A DNA stretch of 64,000 nt from contig CAMDVD010000006.1 of the NCBI GenBank assembly GCA_945878115.1, positions 27,838 through 91,837 of the forward strand, in the 5' to 3' direction. Within the stretch, counting starts at the first letter, position 1. The number at the start of each line of letters is the position of its first letter. Shown in pieces: positions 44,360 through 53,135 of this stretch. Below the pieces are notes generated by a model. It worked only from the letters and a program-made list of their open reading frames with translations, was not told the DNA's origin and searched no databases. A program made the position numbers and the translations under genes. The stretch is from Chitinophaga pinensis (GTDB lineage Bacteria > Bacteroidota > Bacteroidia > Chitinophagales > Chitinophagaceae).

Positions 44360-45062
44360 CAATCGTATCAATATTAAATTTCTGTCTAATCTTATCCTGA
44401 CCTACTGTCCTGAAATCAGTATTGTAGAAACGGCAACTAATGTAGAGGATGGCATTAAAGCCCTTGTCCTCCATAAACCGCAATTACTTTTTTTAGATAT
44501 TGAAATTCATAGCCAAACAGGTTTTGATATTCTGAACTTATTTGAAGATGCTTCTATACAAGTAATATTCATTACAGCCCATGAAAAATATGCCATCAAA
44601 GCAATTCAATATGAGGTTGTAGATTATGTACTGAAGCCAATTAAAATTGAAGACTTATTAGCAGCTGTTAAACGTTGTAAAGTAAGACTTCAATCGCTAC
44701 AGGAACCAAGACAAAAATACCATACAGCCCAAGACATTCAGCAAGTTTTAAGTATTCATCATAAAGAATCCATAGAACTGATTCGATACAACGAAATTAT
44801 CTTTATACAATCCTTCAATAATCACACCGAAATATTTACAAATCAAGGTAAAAAAATTGTCACTAAAAGAGCACTCAAAGAAATAAACAGCACTTTACCA
44901 AGTACTCTTTTTATTCGAGTTCATAACAGCTATATCATAAATATTATGCATGTTTCCAAGTATATTCGGACCAAAAATGGTACCCTGTTAATGAGTAGTG
45001 GTATTGAAATTCCCATATCTTCCTCAAAGAAGAAAGAAGTAATGGATTACTTTAACTTTTAA
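44331..45062 (+). CDS. LytTR family response regulator
   Basis: The 243-residue regulator has a receiver domain (PAIIVDDNRIN, phospho-Asp in LLFLDIEIHSQTGFD, conserved Lys in VDYVLKPIKIEDL). A LytTR DNA-binding domain follows with SIELIRYNEIIFIQSFNNHT and TLFIRVHNSYIINIMHVSKY. The start at 44331 (or ATG 44334) overlaps the kinase end by about 29 bases, which implies coupled translation of a two-component pair. The longer start at 44241 would overlap further with no domain gain. It probably controls nearby surface genes, but no binding site is recognised. Confidence 0.9.
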   Translation: MMIPAIIVDDNRINIKFLSNLILTYCPEISIVETATNVEDGIKALVLHKPQLLFLDIEIHSQTGFDILNLFEDASIQVIFITAHEKYAIKAIQYEVVDYVLKPIKIEDLLAAVKRCKVRLQSLQEPRQKYHTAQDIQQVLSIHHKESIELIRYNEIIFIQSFNNHTEIFTNQGKKIVTKRALKEINSTLPSTLFIRVHNSYIINIMHVSKYIRTKNGTLLMSSGIEIPISSSKKKEVMDYFNF

Positions 45063-45177
45063 GAAATAAAGAAAAATAGTTTACAGCTCATATTTTGCAT
45101 GCACAGAATGAATAATTGACTATTATTAATTTCTTTCTTACCTATTAACTCATTATTTTGCATATAAATTATTTGAT

Positions 45178-47316
45178 ATGAAGTATTATTTATTAGCGTG
45201 TCTGCTTATGTCCTCTCTTTGTGCTGTAGCACAAGTAAACCTAAATTTGGGTTTAGTCCTTTATTTACCATTCAATGGTAATACATTAGATGCAAGTGGA
45301 AATGGAAATAATGCCACGAATTTTGGTGCTACATTAACAACAGACCAATGGGGAAATCCAAATAGTGCTTATTTATTTAATGGTACAAGTAATTATATGG
45401 AAGTAGCGAATAGTGCAACAATTAATTTTACAAATGGAATCTATTCTGTTTATGCACTTGTAAAACCTCAAGGATTTTATAACGGATTATGTCATGGAAA
45501 TGATATTATTGATAAAGGTGATAATGATTTCATTTTAGGCTGGTATACTTTAAGATTTTCAGACGCATATAGCACTTCATTTCAAAATTGCTCTTCTCCA
45601 TTAAATACAACTCAACAGAATTTTTACCCTCAACAAAACAACCTAAATTTTAGTGGCTCTGGATATTTACCATACATTGTACCGAATACTTGGTATTGTT
45701 TAGTGGTGATTTCTGATGGAATAGATTTAAAATTATATTTAGATGGCATTTTAGTTAGTACACAAACAATAAACGCTTTAATTGGTACGAATACCGATAA
45801 TTTATTTATTGGTAGAAAAAATAGTACGACTTATCCTTATTGGTATAATGGTGTTCTCGATGAGCTCCGAATTTATAATCGTGCATTAAACTTACAAGAA
45901 ATTGATTCCTTATGTAACCTAAATCAAAGTGCTGCCAATTTAAATATTAATGCTTCTTCAACCACCGTTTGCTTAGGACAACCTGTAACGCTTACCGCAA
46001 CTGGCTTAATCTCCTATAATTGGTCTGGTGGTATTTCAAATGGCGTACCATTCACACCAAATTCCACCGCTACTTATATCGTAACAGGACAAGCAGCAAA
46101 TGGCAATACCTATTCCGATTCTGTTGTAGTAATTGTAAATCTATTACCTACTGTTAGTTGTTCTTCTATTCCTTCAAATGGCATTTTATGTGCTGGTCAA
46201 GCCCTTGTTCTTTCGGGTCAAGGAGCATCCACCTATACCTGGTCAAATGGGGTTATAAATAATACATCTTTCTCACCTATGAACTCTAATGTTTATACAG
46301 TAACTGGCACAGATGCCAATGGCTGTAGCGCTACCAGTTCCATAAGCATAACCATCAATCCAAAACCCGCTGTAACAGCAATAGCAAACCCAGCAACTGT
46401 TTGTATTGGTAAGCCCACTCAACTAACTGCCACTGGTGCAAGTACCTATACATGGTCTGGCGGCGTCAGCAATAGTGTTCCTTTTATTCCGCCTACCACC
46501 AACTCCTATACTGTTGTAGGAACAGATGCCAACGGTTGCACAGCTACATCCTCAATAGTTGTTGATGTAGTGCAATTCCTTAATATTAGTGTATTACCAA
46601 GTTCTCCATTTCTATGTGCAGGTGATAGTGTATGGCTTACCGCATCAGGTGCAAATTATTATTCATGGTCGCCATCGAATGGATTAAGTAATTCAAATTC
46701 TGCAAATGTTTGGGCTTATCCAAATACTTCTATTACCTATTACATTACTGGGACTGATGCAAGTGGATGCACTGGAACTACAAGTGTACCTATTAATGTA
46801 GTCGATCAAGTTCATCTAACTGTATCAAAAACTAACGATATAGAATGTGGTCATCCTACAGTTGAATTATCTGCTACAGGTGCAACTAGTTATACTTGGA
46901 GCCCCGCTTCAGCACTTAGCAATCCAAGTAATGCAAACACACAAGCAACGATTAATCAAACAACAACCTTCATCGTAACCGGAACAGTTGGAAGTTGTTC
47001 TGCCACTGATTCGATTACAGTTAATTATTTTAATAACGACGAAAAATATATTTTTATTCCTTCCGCGTTTTCTCCCAATAATGATGGTAAAAATGATTGC
47101 TTACGCATTGTGCAGAATGCTAATTTTAAGCAATATTATTTTTGTATTTATAATCGTTGGGGTGAACGTGTATTTGAATCAGACAATCCAACAGATTGTT
47201 GGAATGGAGAAGTCAGAAACCAAGCAGCAGCCATGGATACCTATAACTATTATTTGAAAGCAGAAACTGCATGCGGAAAGATTTTCAAAAAAGGAGATAT
47301 AATCTTGGTTAGATAA
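45178..47316 (+). CDS. LamG and Ig-like T9SS type B (CHU_C) secreted protein
   Basis: The 712-residue protein has a signal peptide (MKYYLLACLLMSSLCAVAQ). A LamG/concanavalin-like domain follows over about residues 22-245 (LVLYLPFNGNTLDASGNGNN ... GVLDELRIYNRALN). Four or five Ig/PKD-like repeats of about 75 residues carry CIGKPTQLTATGASTYTWSG-type phrases, each with TxTVxGTDANGC ends. The C-terminus is the CHU_C gliding-associated domain (IFIPSAFSPNNDGKND ... NRWGERVFES), a T9SS type B signal. It is likely a surface adhesin or glycan-binding protein. It is the only type B protein in the window and follows the kinase-regulator pair. Confidence 0.88.
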   Translation: MKYYLLACLLMSSLCAVAQVNLNLGLVLYLPFNGNTLDASGNGNNATNFGATLTTDQWGNPNSAYLFNGTSNYMEVANSATINFTNGIYSVYALVKPQGFYNGLCHGNDIIDKGDNDFILGWYTLRFSDAYSTSFQNCSSPLNTTQQNFYPQQNNLNFSGSGYLPYIVPNTWYCLVVISDGIDLKLYLDGILVSTQTINALIGTNTDNLFIGRKNSTTYPYWYNGVLDELRIYNRALNLQEIDSLCNLNQSAANLNINASSTTVCLGQPVTLTATGLISYNWSGGISNGVPFTPNSTATYIVTGQAANGNTYSDSVVVIVNLLPTVSCSSIPSNGILCAGQALVLSGQGASTYTWSNGVINNTSFSPMNSNVYTVTGTDANGCSATSSISITINPKPAVTAIANPATVCIGKPTQLTATGASTYTWSGGVSNSVPFIPPTTNSYTVVGTDANGCTATSSIVVDVVQFLNISVLPSSPFLCAGDSVWLTASGANYYSWSPSNGLSNSNSANVWAYPNTSITYYITGTDASGCTGTTSVPINVVDQVHLTVSKTNDIECGHPTVELSATGATSYTWSPASALSNPSNANTQATINQTTTFIVTGTVGSCSATDSITVNYFNNDEKYIFIPSAFSPNNDGKNDCLRIVQNANFKQYYFCIYNRWGERVFESDNPTDCWNGEVRNQAAAMDTYNYYLKAETACGKIFKKGDIILVR

Positions 47317-47353
47317 AATTACAGATTCTTGCATTCTATAGTATATTTAGTCC

Positions 47354-48481
47354 GTGAATTCAGACAGCAAAAACATCCATATATTAGCACTTGTTCCTTA
47401 CAAAATTTTTCCTGCTATAATGGGAGGTCAAAAGGGAATTGCATTATTTTATAAATATCTTTCTACTAAATGTACCTTGACTTGTGTAACCACAAAAAAA
47501 AATGAAGCACGTGAAAATTACACCGTTATTGCTTCCCTCTCCAATTCTCGTTTTCGTTATATAAATCCACTTTTTTATTTCTATTATACAAAAATTATAG
47601 CAGACAAGAAACCGACACATTTACTTTTTGAACATCCGTATTTTGCATGGCTCATCGTGTTATTACGATTTTTTACCGCACAAAAAATCATTGTTCATTC
47701 CCATAATATTGAAAGTATTCGCTTTAAAAGTATAGGGAAATGGTGGTGGAAAATTCTTTGGTACTATGAAAGAGCAGCATATCGAAATGCTCATTTCGTT
47801 TGGTTCAAAACACAAGAAGATAAAAGATATGCTATCACTCATTTTGGTATCCGAAATGAACATTGTTTGGTTTTACCTTATGGCATAGAAGCAGACCATT
47901 TGCCAACTTCAGAAGAGCTATTATCCGCTCGAACTCAATTAGAAGAAGCCCATCATATTCAAAAAGATGCGTTGATTTTATTGTTCAATGGTACACTCAA
48001 TTATACGCCAAACTTAGACGCACTTAAAAATATTTTAACCAAAATAAATCCAATTTTATTAGCGAGTAATTTGCGTTACAAAATAATTATTTGTGGTAAA
48101 AATCTTCCAGTTGACATGAATGAATTAAAAAATGAAGTAGACAAAAATATTATTTATTGTGGCTTTGTAGACGATATCGATTTGTATTTTAAAGGGTGTT
48201 CTATTTTTCTTAATCCAGTTGAAGATGGAGGTGGTATAAAAACTAAATTAGTAGAAGCATTAGGTTTTGGCAAACCTTGTATTTCTTCTGTCAATGGTGC
48301 AATTGGCGTACCTATTGAATATACAAATGGTCGACTTAAAATTATTGAAGATAAAAATTGGATAGCATATTATAACGCTATTCTACACATTCAAAATGAA
48401 AAATTCGAAAATGACAATTCCCAATTTTATGCGAATTTCTCATGGGATAAAATAGCAACGAAAGCCATTGAAAATTTATAA
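47354..48481 (+). CDS. Glycosyltransferase (GT-B, family 4-like), GTG start
   Basis: The 375-residue protein has a GT-B look: an N-terminal sugar-acceptor domain (ILALVPYKIFPAIMGGQKGI, GGQKG at the acceptor loop) and a C-terminal donor domain (LLFNGTLNYTPNLDALKNIL, then IYCGFVDDIDLYFKGCSIFL and EDGGGIKTKLVEALGFGKPC). The start is GTG at 47354, because a TAG codon lies two codons before it in frame. It would transfer a sugar in surface-polysaccharide synthesis. It lies apart from the first glycosyltransferase, separated by the regulator pair and the LamG protein gene, but probably serves the same locus. Confidence 0.85.
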   Translation: MNSDSKNIHILALVPYKIFPAIMGGQKGIALFYKYLSTKCTLTCVTTKKNEARENYTVIASLSNSRFRYINPLFYFYYTKIIADKKPTHLLFEHPYFAWLIVLLRFFTAQKIIVHSHNIESIRFKSIGKWWWKILWYYERAAYRNAHFVWFKTQEDKRYAITHFGIRNEHCLVLPYGIEADHLPTSEELLSARTQLEEAHHIQKDALILLFNGTLNYTPNLDALKNILTKINPILLASNLRYKIIICGKNLPVDMNELKNEVDKNIIYCGFVDDIDLYFKGCSIFLNPVEDGGGIKTKLVEALGFGKPCISSVNGAIGVPIEYTNGRLKIIEDKNWIAYYNAILHIQNEKFENDNSQFYANFSWDKIATKAIENL

Positions 48482-48533
48482 ATGCCATTCTGCTCCCCTT
48501 GTAAAACTATCAGATTAATATGAAGTCAATTTC

Positions 48534-49124
48534 TTATTTACCATGTTGTGCAGCATGATAAGCCATTTTAAATAATTTTTCATTTACCAAACCTGCCTTT
48601 TCACGAGCTGCATTTTCATTCAAATTAAGCTCCATCAATCCTAAATAATATCGATATGCTGTAGCTACTTCCTGTAATGCATTATTCAGTAATGTGTCTT
48701 TTTGCAATTGCACATCACTAAAATCTTTTATATTGACGCGCAAGTTTTTGGCTTGTTGCAAAAAAGAAATCGGCATCACCTCTTCTGCGCTAAAACAAGA
48801 ACTATCTTCTTCAATCAAATAACAAATATTTATTGCACAAGTTGTAAAAATTAAATTCGCATGTTTAATATCTATGCAATAAGGTTGTTCTTCATTACTC
48901 CATAATTTATCTGCAACCAGCAATTGTAATTTTTCGCCACAGCTTCCGCTAAATCGAAGCAAATCATTAAATTTACTAAACGTGAATAATAATACGGTTT
49001 CCACTATTTGATCTTCAATACGACAGCGAACTTCCATGCTTACCAAATCACTATCATCAAATAAAATACGTTGTGCTTGGAAAGCAGTTACGTTGAAGTT
49101 TGTTTTTACAAATGTCTCTTTCAT
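48534..49124 (-). CDS. Conserved-looking protein of unknown function
   Basis: The frame runs to an ATG at 49214 (226 residues), but that start would leave only 12 bp to the divergent WYL gene, and its first 30 residues are Lys-rich and lack structure. I take the ATG at 49124 (MKETFVKTNFNVTAFQAQRI), giving 196 residues. It looks like a mixed alpha/beta cytosolic protein with no signal peptide and four or more Cys. The N-terminal half has beta-strand phrases (VSMEVRCRIEDQIVETVLLF); the C-terminal helices include NALQEVATAYRYYLGLMELN. No family is recognised. Confidence 0.65.
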   Translation of the reverse strand: MKETFVKTNFNVTAFQAQRILFDDSDLVSMEVRCRIEDQIVETVLLFTFSKFNDLLRFSGSCGEKLQLLVADKLWSNEEQPYCIDIKHANLIFTTCAINICYLIEEDSSCFSAEEVMPISFLQQAKNLRVNIKDFSDVQLQKDTLLNNALQEVATAYRYYLGLMELNLNENAAREKAGLVNEKLFKMAYHAAQHGK

Positions 49125-49226
49125 TTTGTTCTGTTTTAGTACAGCACAAATATTTGTTTCTAACTGCGTAACGAGTTTACGTAGTCTATTCTTATATTTA
49201 CATTTCTTATTCATAAACTATAAACG

Positions 49227-50231
49227 ATGAAAAACAAGAATGCGTTGAGCAGATACCGATTAATTGACAATCGCATGACAATGAAGCAAAAAACTGCTCC
49301 TTCCTTACAAGAATTGGTTGACTACGTGAGCGAAAAAATGGGCAATGTATCTGTTTCCATTATTCAAAAAGATTTGTATGCTATGCGCTATGATGAATCA
49401 CTTGGTTATCATGCGCCAATTGCATGGGATGCTTTACAAAGAGGCTATGTGTATAGCGATCCTGATTTTTCGATTCACAATATTCCAGTTTCTGAAGAAG
49501 ATTTACAAGGGCTAGAAATGGCTATTGGTTTATTAGAACATTTTAAAGATATACCTGCTATCAAAATTTTTGAAGATGCCATTTCGCGATTGGCTTCTAC
49601 CGTTAAAATGAGTCGGGATAAAAACCAAACAGGAAATATATTATTGCTCGACCGCCCCAAACTGTATAAAGGAATTGAATTTATGCAGGATATAGTGGAC
49701 GCCATTCGCCAAAAAAATGAATTACGCATTCGTTACCAACCCTTCACAAAAACAGAAGCAAAGAAACACACCGTTTATCCTTATTTCATTAAAGAATATA
49801 ATGGTCGCATGTATTTGATTGGTAAAGATATCCATCCAACGAAAGAATCTAAATTCCTTACCTTTTCATTTGATAGAATGCTAGATGTGATTAAAATGAA
49901 TCATACATTTAGAGAAGAAGAATTAGATAAAGAAAACTATTTTAAAGCTGCCATAGGAATTTCATTGACAGATGCTGCGCCTGAAAAAATAGAACTTCTG
50001 TTTAATCCAATTCAAGCACAATATTTAAAATCGCAACCTATTCATCATTCTCAAATCATCAAGAAAGATACAGCCACGCAATTTTGTATTGGCTTAGAAC
50101 TAGTGATCAACTACGAATTAATTGCTATGCTTTTAAGCTTTGGTGATTCCATGCAAGTGATAAAACCAAAAAGCCTTGCAACACAATTGGAAGATACAGC
50201 AAAAAGGATGGTCGCATTATATAAAAAATAA
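49227..50231 (+). CDS. WYL domain transcriptional regulator
   Basis: The 334-residue protein has an N-terminal winged helix-turn-helix (SLQELVDYVSEKMGNVSVSI, with RYRLIDNRM before it). The middle is a long helical part, and the WYL domain covers about residues 160-250, with KNELRIRYQPFTKTEAKKHT and PYFIKEYNGRMYLIGKDIHP. A C-terminal WCX-like domain follows. WYL regulators respond to small ligands or nucleotides, often in DNA stress or phage defence. No defence genes lie next to it, so the regulon is unknown. A hairpin follows the stop. Confidence 0.88.
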   Translation: MKNKNALSRYRLIDNRMTMKQKTAPSLQELVDYVSEKMGNVSVSIIQKDLYAMRYDESLGYHAPIAWDALQRGYVYSDPDFSIHNIPVSEEDLQGLEMAIGLLEHFKDIPAIKIFEDAISRLASTVKMSRDKNQTGNILLLDRPKLYKGIEFMQDIVDAIRQKNELRIRYQPFTKTEAKKHTVYPYFIKEYNGRMYLIGKDIHPTKESKFLTFSFDRMLDVIKMNHTFREEELDKENYFKAAIGISLTDAAPEKIELLFNPIQAQYLKSQPIHHSQIIKKDTATQFCIGLELVINYELIAMLLSFGDSMQVIKPKSLATQLEDTAKRMVALYKK

Positions 50232-50236
50232 AAAAG

Positions 50237-50263
50237 AGGCTGTCTCGATTTATGATACAGCCT
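50237..50263 (+). terminator. Putative terminator after the WYL gene
   Basis: AGGCTGT (50237-50243) and ACAGCCT (50257-50263) are perfect inverted repeats six bases after the WYL gene stop. The form AGAGGCTGTCTC...ACAGCC is common after Bacteroidota genes. No T-run follows, so efficiency is uncertain. Confidence 0.5.
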
Positions 50264-50367
50264 TATAAATAATTGTCAAAAGTATTCTTGCAATATATTT
50301 TAATGTTACCAAGTGTCACCTTTTACTTGAGAATTTTCGTAAAAAGCTAACTATTTCATTTGTTTTC

Positions 50368-51912
50368 TTAAGTCCCCCAACTTTCTCTATCCAAACTTCT
50401 ATATTGAATTGCTTCGGCAAGATGTTCTGTTTTTATTTCGGCTGAACCCGACAAATCTGCAATCGTACGGGATACTTTTAAAATCCTATCATAAGCACGT
50501 GCCGATAAATTAAGTCGCTCCATGGCTGTCTTCAATAAATTACTACCGGCTTGATTTAACACACAAATTTCTTGCAATTGTTTGGTGCTAATTTGTGCAT
50601 TAGCATGGATTCCTTCTTGGTCTTTATATCGCTCTGTTTGTATCACTCTTGCTTGAATAACACGCTCTCGAATTTGTTCACTTCTTTCTTGCAATTTGGT
50701 ATCAATGTTCGATAATTCTGAAAATGATACTGGTGTCACTTCAACATGCAAATCAATTCGATCTAATAATGGTCCGGAAATTTTATTCAAATATTTCTGA
50801 ACTGTTCCTGGCGGACAAGAGCATTCTTTTTCTGGATGATTAAAATAACCACAAGGGCAAGGATTCATGGAAGCGATCAACATAAAATTGGAAGGATAAT
50901 CTATGCTCATTTTTGCTCTGGAAATAGTTACTTTCCTTTCTTCCATTGGTTGCCGCATAACCTCCAATACTGTTCGTTTAAATTCTGGCAATTCATCCAA
51001 AAATAATACCCCATTATGCGCCAAAGATATTTCGCCTGGTTGTGGATTTCCACCGCCACCAACCAATGCCACATCACTTACAGTATGGTGCGGCGATCGA
51101 AATGGTCGCCTAGAAACTAAGGTTGCACCTTCCGATAATTTTCCGGCAACAGAATGTATTTTAGTTGTCTCCAATGCTTCCACTAAAGAGAGTGGTGGTA
51201 AGATAGATGGCAATCTTTTTGCGAGCATCGTCTTACCTGCTCCGGGTGGTCCAATGAGAATCACATTATGACCTCCAGCTGCTGCAATTTCTAAAGCGCG
51301 CTTAATATTGGCTTGCCCTTTGACATCACAAAAATCTGTATCAAAATCATATTGTGTGTAGAAAAATTCATCTCTTGTATTTACTTCCACAGGCTTTAGT
51401 TCTGTAATGCCATTCAAGAAATCAATCACCTCATTGATATGTGAAACCGCATACACTTTCAGGTTATTTACCATGCCAGCTTCTCGCGCATTTTGCACTG
51501 GTACAAATAATCCTTCAAAGCCTTCCTTACGCGCTTGAATGGCAATAGGCAATGCACCTTTGATAGGCAATATAGTTCCATCTAAAGAAAGCTCACCCAT
51601 CATAATGTATTGATGCAATTTATCTGCCTTCACTTGATCGGTTGCCGCAAGTATACCTATGGCTATTGGCAAATCAAAAGCACTTCCTGATTTACGAATA
51701 TCGGCGGGAGATAAATTAACCACGATTTTGATTCGGGGAAAACGATAGTGGTTATTCTTGATTGCACTTTCCACTCGGTGCTGACTTTCTTTAACGGCGT
51801 TATCGGGTAATCCAACAACAAAAAATTTGAGCCCTTCTAGTACATCTACCTCGGTGGTTATGGTTATAGCTTCCACCCCGTATACCGCGCTCGCAAACAG
51901 TTTAATCATCAT
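50368..51912 (-). CDS. comM: YifB/ComM family Mg-chelatase-like AAA ATPase
   Basis: The 514-residue protein belongs to the ComM (YifB) family, hexameric branch-migration helicases for natural transformation. It has an N-terminal Lon-like substrate domain (VEAITITTEVDVLEGLKFFV), and an AAA core with Walker A (LIGPPGAGKTMLAKRLPSIL) and Walker B (AHNGVLFLDELPEF). A C-terminal Mg_chelatase_C part contains a four-cysteine patch (NPCPCGYFNHPEKECSCPPG) and GPLLDRIDLHVEV. All motifs are intact. Its first eight codons and upstream 58 bp are duplicated about 2 kb away, at 53957-54036. Confidence 0.92.
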   Translation of the reverse strand: MMIKLFASAVYGVEAITITTEVDVLEGLKFFVVGLPDNAVKESQHRVESAIKNNHYRFPRIKIVVNLSPADIRKSGSAFDLPIAIGILAATDQVKADKLHQYIMMGELSLDGTILPIKGALPIAIQARKEGFEGLFVPVQNAREAGMVNNLKVYAVSHINEVIDFLNGITELKPVEVNTRDEFFYTQYDFDTDFCDVKGQANIKRALEIAAAGGHNVILIGPPGAGKTMLAKRLPSILPPLSLVEALETTKIHSVAGKLSEGATLVSRRPFRSPHHTVSDVALVGGGGNPQPGEISLAHNGVLFLDELPEFKRTVLEVMRQPMEERKVTISRAKMSIDYPSNFMLIASMNPCPCGYFNHPEKECSCPPGTVQKYLNKISGPLLDRIDLHVEVTPVSFSELSNIDTKLQERSEQIRERVIQARVIQTERYKDQEGIHANAQISTKQLQEICVLNQAGSNLLKTAMERLNLSARAYDRILKVSRTIADLSGSAEIKTEHLAEAIQYRSLDRESWGT

Positions 51913-51970
51913 AATAGTTTAACGGTGTTAGTTGGTAAAGATAGGGAAGGAATGATAAATAATTGTATGA
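51891..51970. repeat. 80-bp direct repeat, yifB copy
   Basis: From TCGCAAACAGTTTAATCATC to ATAATTGTATGA. It covers yifB codons 1-7 plus its upstream DNA. The partner at 53957-54036 differs at only two positions. Together they bound a 1986-bp segment. Confidence 0.88.
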
Positions 51971-51979
51971 TTTTTTCTT

Positions 51980-52144
51980 GCGGTTTGCAAAACCGCCGAT
52001 AGCAGTCCGACAATCTAAATGTCGAACAGTGCTACTTTATAACATTTCGAATAGTTGAGATTTGCAGGGTAGTCGTGAAGTATGTTCTTTAACGAATCAA
52101 CGAACATTTTTGCGCTAGAACCAGTGCAGTGATTCGAAGAACAT
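51980..52144. other. Series of stem-loops upstream of the toxin-antitoxin pair
   Basis: GCGGTTT/AAACCGC (51980-51986 and 51990-51996) is followed by a CGACA/TGTCG stem around 52008-52025. Then comes a longer inverted repeat ATGTTCTT...CGAATCA (52082-52099) with TGATTCGAAGAACAT (52130-52144), which has a 3-base bulge on one side. No gene is seen. The region may hold a structured RNA, stacked terminators or remnants of repeats. Confidence 0.5.
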
Positions 52145-52159
52145 TCGCCTGATAAAAGT

Positions 52160-52266
52160 AATACCATCTTGATTTATAAAATAGACCAAAGGGCTTTTTA
52201 GAAATCTTAGATGGTATTATGCCGATTGAATAATGATGGTCTATCTATTATTTCACATCGGTATAA
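52160..52266 (+). repeat. 107-bp kissing-hairpin element, copy 1
   Basis: Two hairpins are seen: TACCATCT/AGATGGTA (52162-52169 and 52209-52216) and TATGCCGAT/ATCGGTATA (52218-52226 and 52257-52265, one G-T pair). Their loops hold ATAGACC (52181-52187) and GGTCTAT (52239-52245), which are perfectly complementary. The second copy at 62167-62273 has 105 of 107 identical bases. No protein is encoded. Confidence 0.8.
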
Positions 52267-52386
52267 TGAAGATTAATAGAATTCAAATTGCTTAATTTCA
52301 TTCCGATGCCCGTATTCATTTTAGTGATTGTGGTGGGCTGTTGCGATTATTTAATAATGCTAAACCAATTTTATTATATTTGAAGC

Positions 52387-52587
52387 ATGAAAGCTTTAGT
52401 TATCCAACCAAAAACAAGTTCCGAGTACAAATTTCTTTCCGGACTTCTCTCTAAACTGGGTGTAAAATCTACGGATTTATCAACAGAAGAAATAGAGGAT
52501 TTGGGCATGTCCAGATTACTTAGAAATGTTGATCGAAGCAAGAAAGTATCAAAGGATGAAATGATGAAAATTCTTAACGCTAAATGA
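52387..52587 (+). CDS. Type II antitoxin, small
   Basis: The 66-residue protein is the first gene of a toxin-antitoxin pair. It has an N-terminal beta-like part (MKALVIQPKTSSEYKFLSGL), a helical middle and a charged C-terminus (NVDRSKKVSKDEMMKILNAK) of the kind that wraps a toxin. It overlaps the toxin gene by four bases (ATGA at 52584-52587). Size, order and neighbour match RelB/Phd-like antitoxins. The exact family is unclear. It would neutralise the toxin and probably repress its own promoter. Confidence 0.8.
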   Translation: MKALVIQPKTSSEYKFLSGLLSKLGVKSTDLSTEEIEDLGMSRLLRNVDRSKKVSKDEMMKILNAK

Positions 52588-52850
52588 AAGTTGAGTATTT
52601 AAAAAGTTTTAAGAAGGATTTACTTGGATTGACCAATAAGCAACTTAATGTTTCTATTAAGAAATTGATCGGCGATTTAGAGTCGGCGGAAAGCATTTCA
52701 ATTATTAAAAATGTCAAAAAATTAAAAGGGCATAATTATGCCTACAGAATTAGAATTGGAGATTATCGAATAGGTGTTTTTTACGAAGGCGAAACTGTTG
52801 AACTAGCTCGATTAGTTCATAGGAAGGATATCTATAAAGTATTTCCGTAA
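52584..52850 (+). CDS. RelE/ParE family toxin
   Basis: The 88-residue protein has the compact RelE/ParE fold: VEYLKSFKKDLLGLTNKQLN start helices, KKLKGHNYAYRIRIGDYRIG central strands and LARLVHRKDIYKVFP C-terminal end. RelE-family toxins cut mRNA at the ribosome; ParE-type relatives act on gyrase. The YRIRIGDYRIGVFYE and RLVHRKDIY residues favour the RelE/HigB-type ribonuclease, but I cannot tell surely. The 3' third is copied again at 53019-53120, without a start. The 4-base overlap with the antitoxin gene supports coupled translation. Confidence 0.88.
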   Translation: MKVEYLKSFKKDLLGLTNKQLNVSIKKLIGDLESAESISIIKNVKKLKGHNYAYRIRIGDYRIGVFYEGETVELARLVHRKDIYKVFP

Positions 52851-52874
52851 TTTATTATTGGATTATTGAATTGC
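52773..52874 (+). repeat. 102-bp direct repeat, toxin 3' end (copy 1)
   Basis: Starts GGTGTTTTTTACGAAGG inside the toxin gene and runs 24 bp past its stop to TTGAATTGC. It is repeated at 53019-53120 with four substitutions. A dyad motif follows each copy. Confidence 0.88.
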
Positions 52875-52921
52875 ACACAATCATAAAATCGCCGTAATAA
52901 AGCTTACTAGAAATGAATGTC

Positions 52922-52939
52922 GTTGGTGATAACACCAAC
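52922..52939. repeat. GTTGGT-GATAAC-ACCAAC dyad (copy 1)
   Basis: Perfect 6-bp inverted repeats around GATAAC, then AACGGCGTAAA. A related dyad with paired G-U changes lies at 53136-53159 (GTTGTTGGTGATAACGCTAA then CAAC) and is followed by GTCGTAAA. Confidence 0.65.
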
Positions 52940-52989
52940 AACGGCGTAAAGGAACATTTGTTTAGTTTGCTAAAAGCAAAAGAATATTA

Positions 52990-53014
52990 CTTCGGAGCGA
53001 AAGACGCTCCGAAG
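52990..53014. repeat. CTTCGGAGCG/CGCTCCGAAG hairpin
   Basis: Perfect 10-bp inverted repeats around AAAGA, 5 bp before the toxin fragment copy. G+C-rich, hairpin-forming, with no T-run. Confidence 0.7.
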
Positions 53015-53018
53015 AACG

Positions 53019-53120
53019 GGTGTTTTTTATGAAGGTGAAACTGTTGAACTAGCTCGATTAGTTCATAGAAAGGATATCTATAAAGTATTTCCATAATTTA
53101 TTATTGGATTATTGAATTGC
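53019..53120 (+). pseudogene. Duplicated 3' fragment of the RelE-like toxin gene
   Basis: This copy of 52773-52874 encodes the last 26 codons of the toxin (phrases FYEGETVELARLVH and RKDIYKVFP) but lacks a start. Four substitutions are synonymous or lie outside the frame, so the protein sequence is unchanged. It suggests a second toxin-antitoxin copy, most of which has been deleted, or a partial duplication. A dyad motif follows at 53136-53159. Confidence 0.75.
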
Positions 53121-53135
53121 TACCGCACTGCAATT

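Noticed and set aside
49227..50231. WYL regulator as marker of a defence island
   Set aside because: WYL proteins often control defence loci, but the neighbours are yifB, an unknown gene and a glycosyltransferase. No effector gene is seen.
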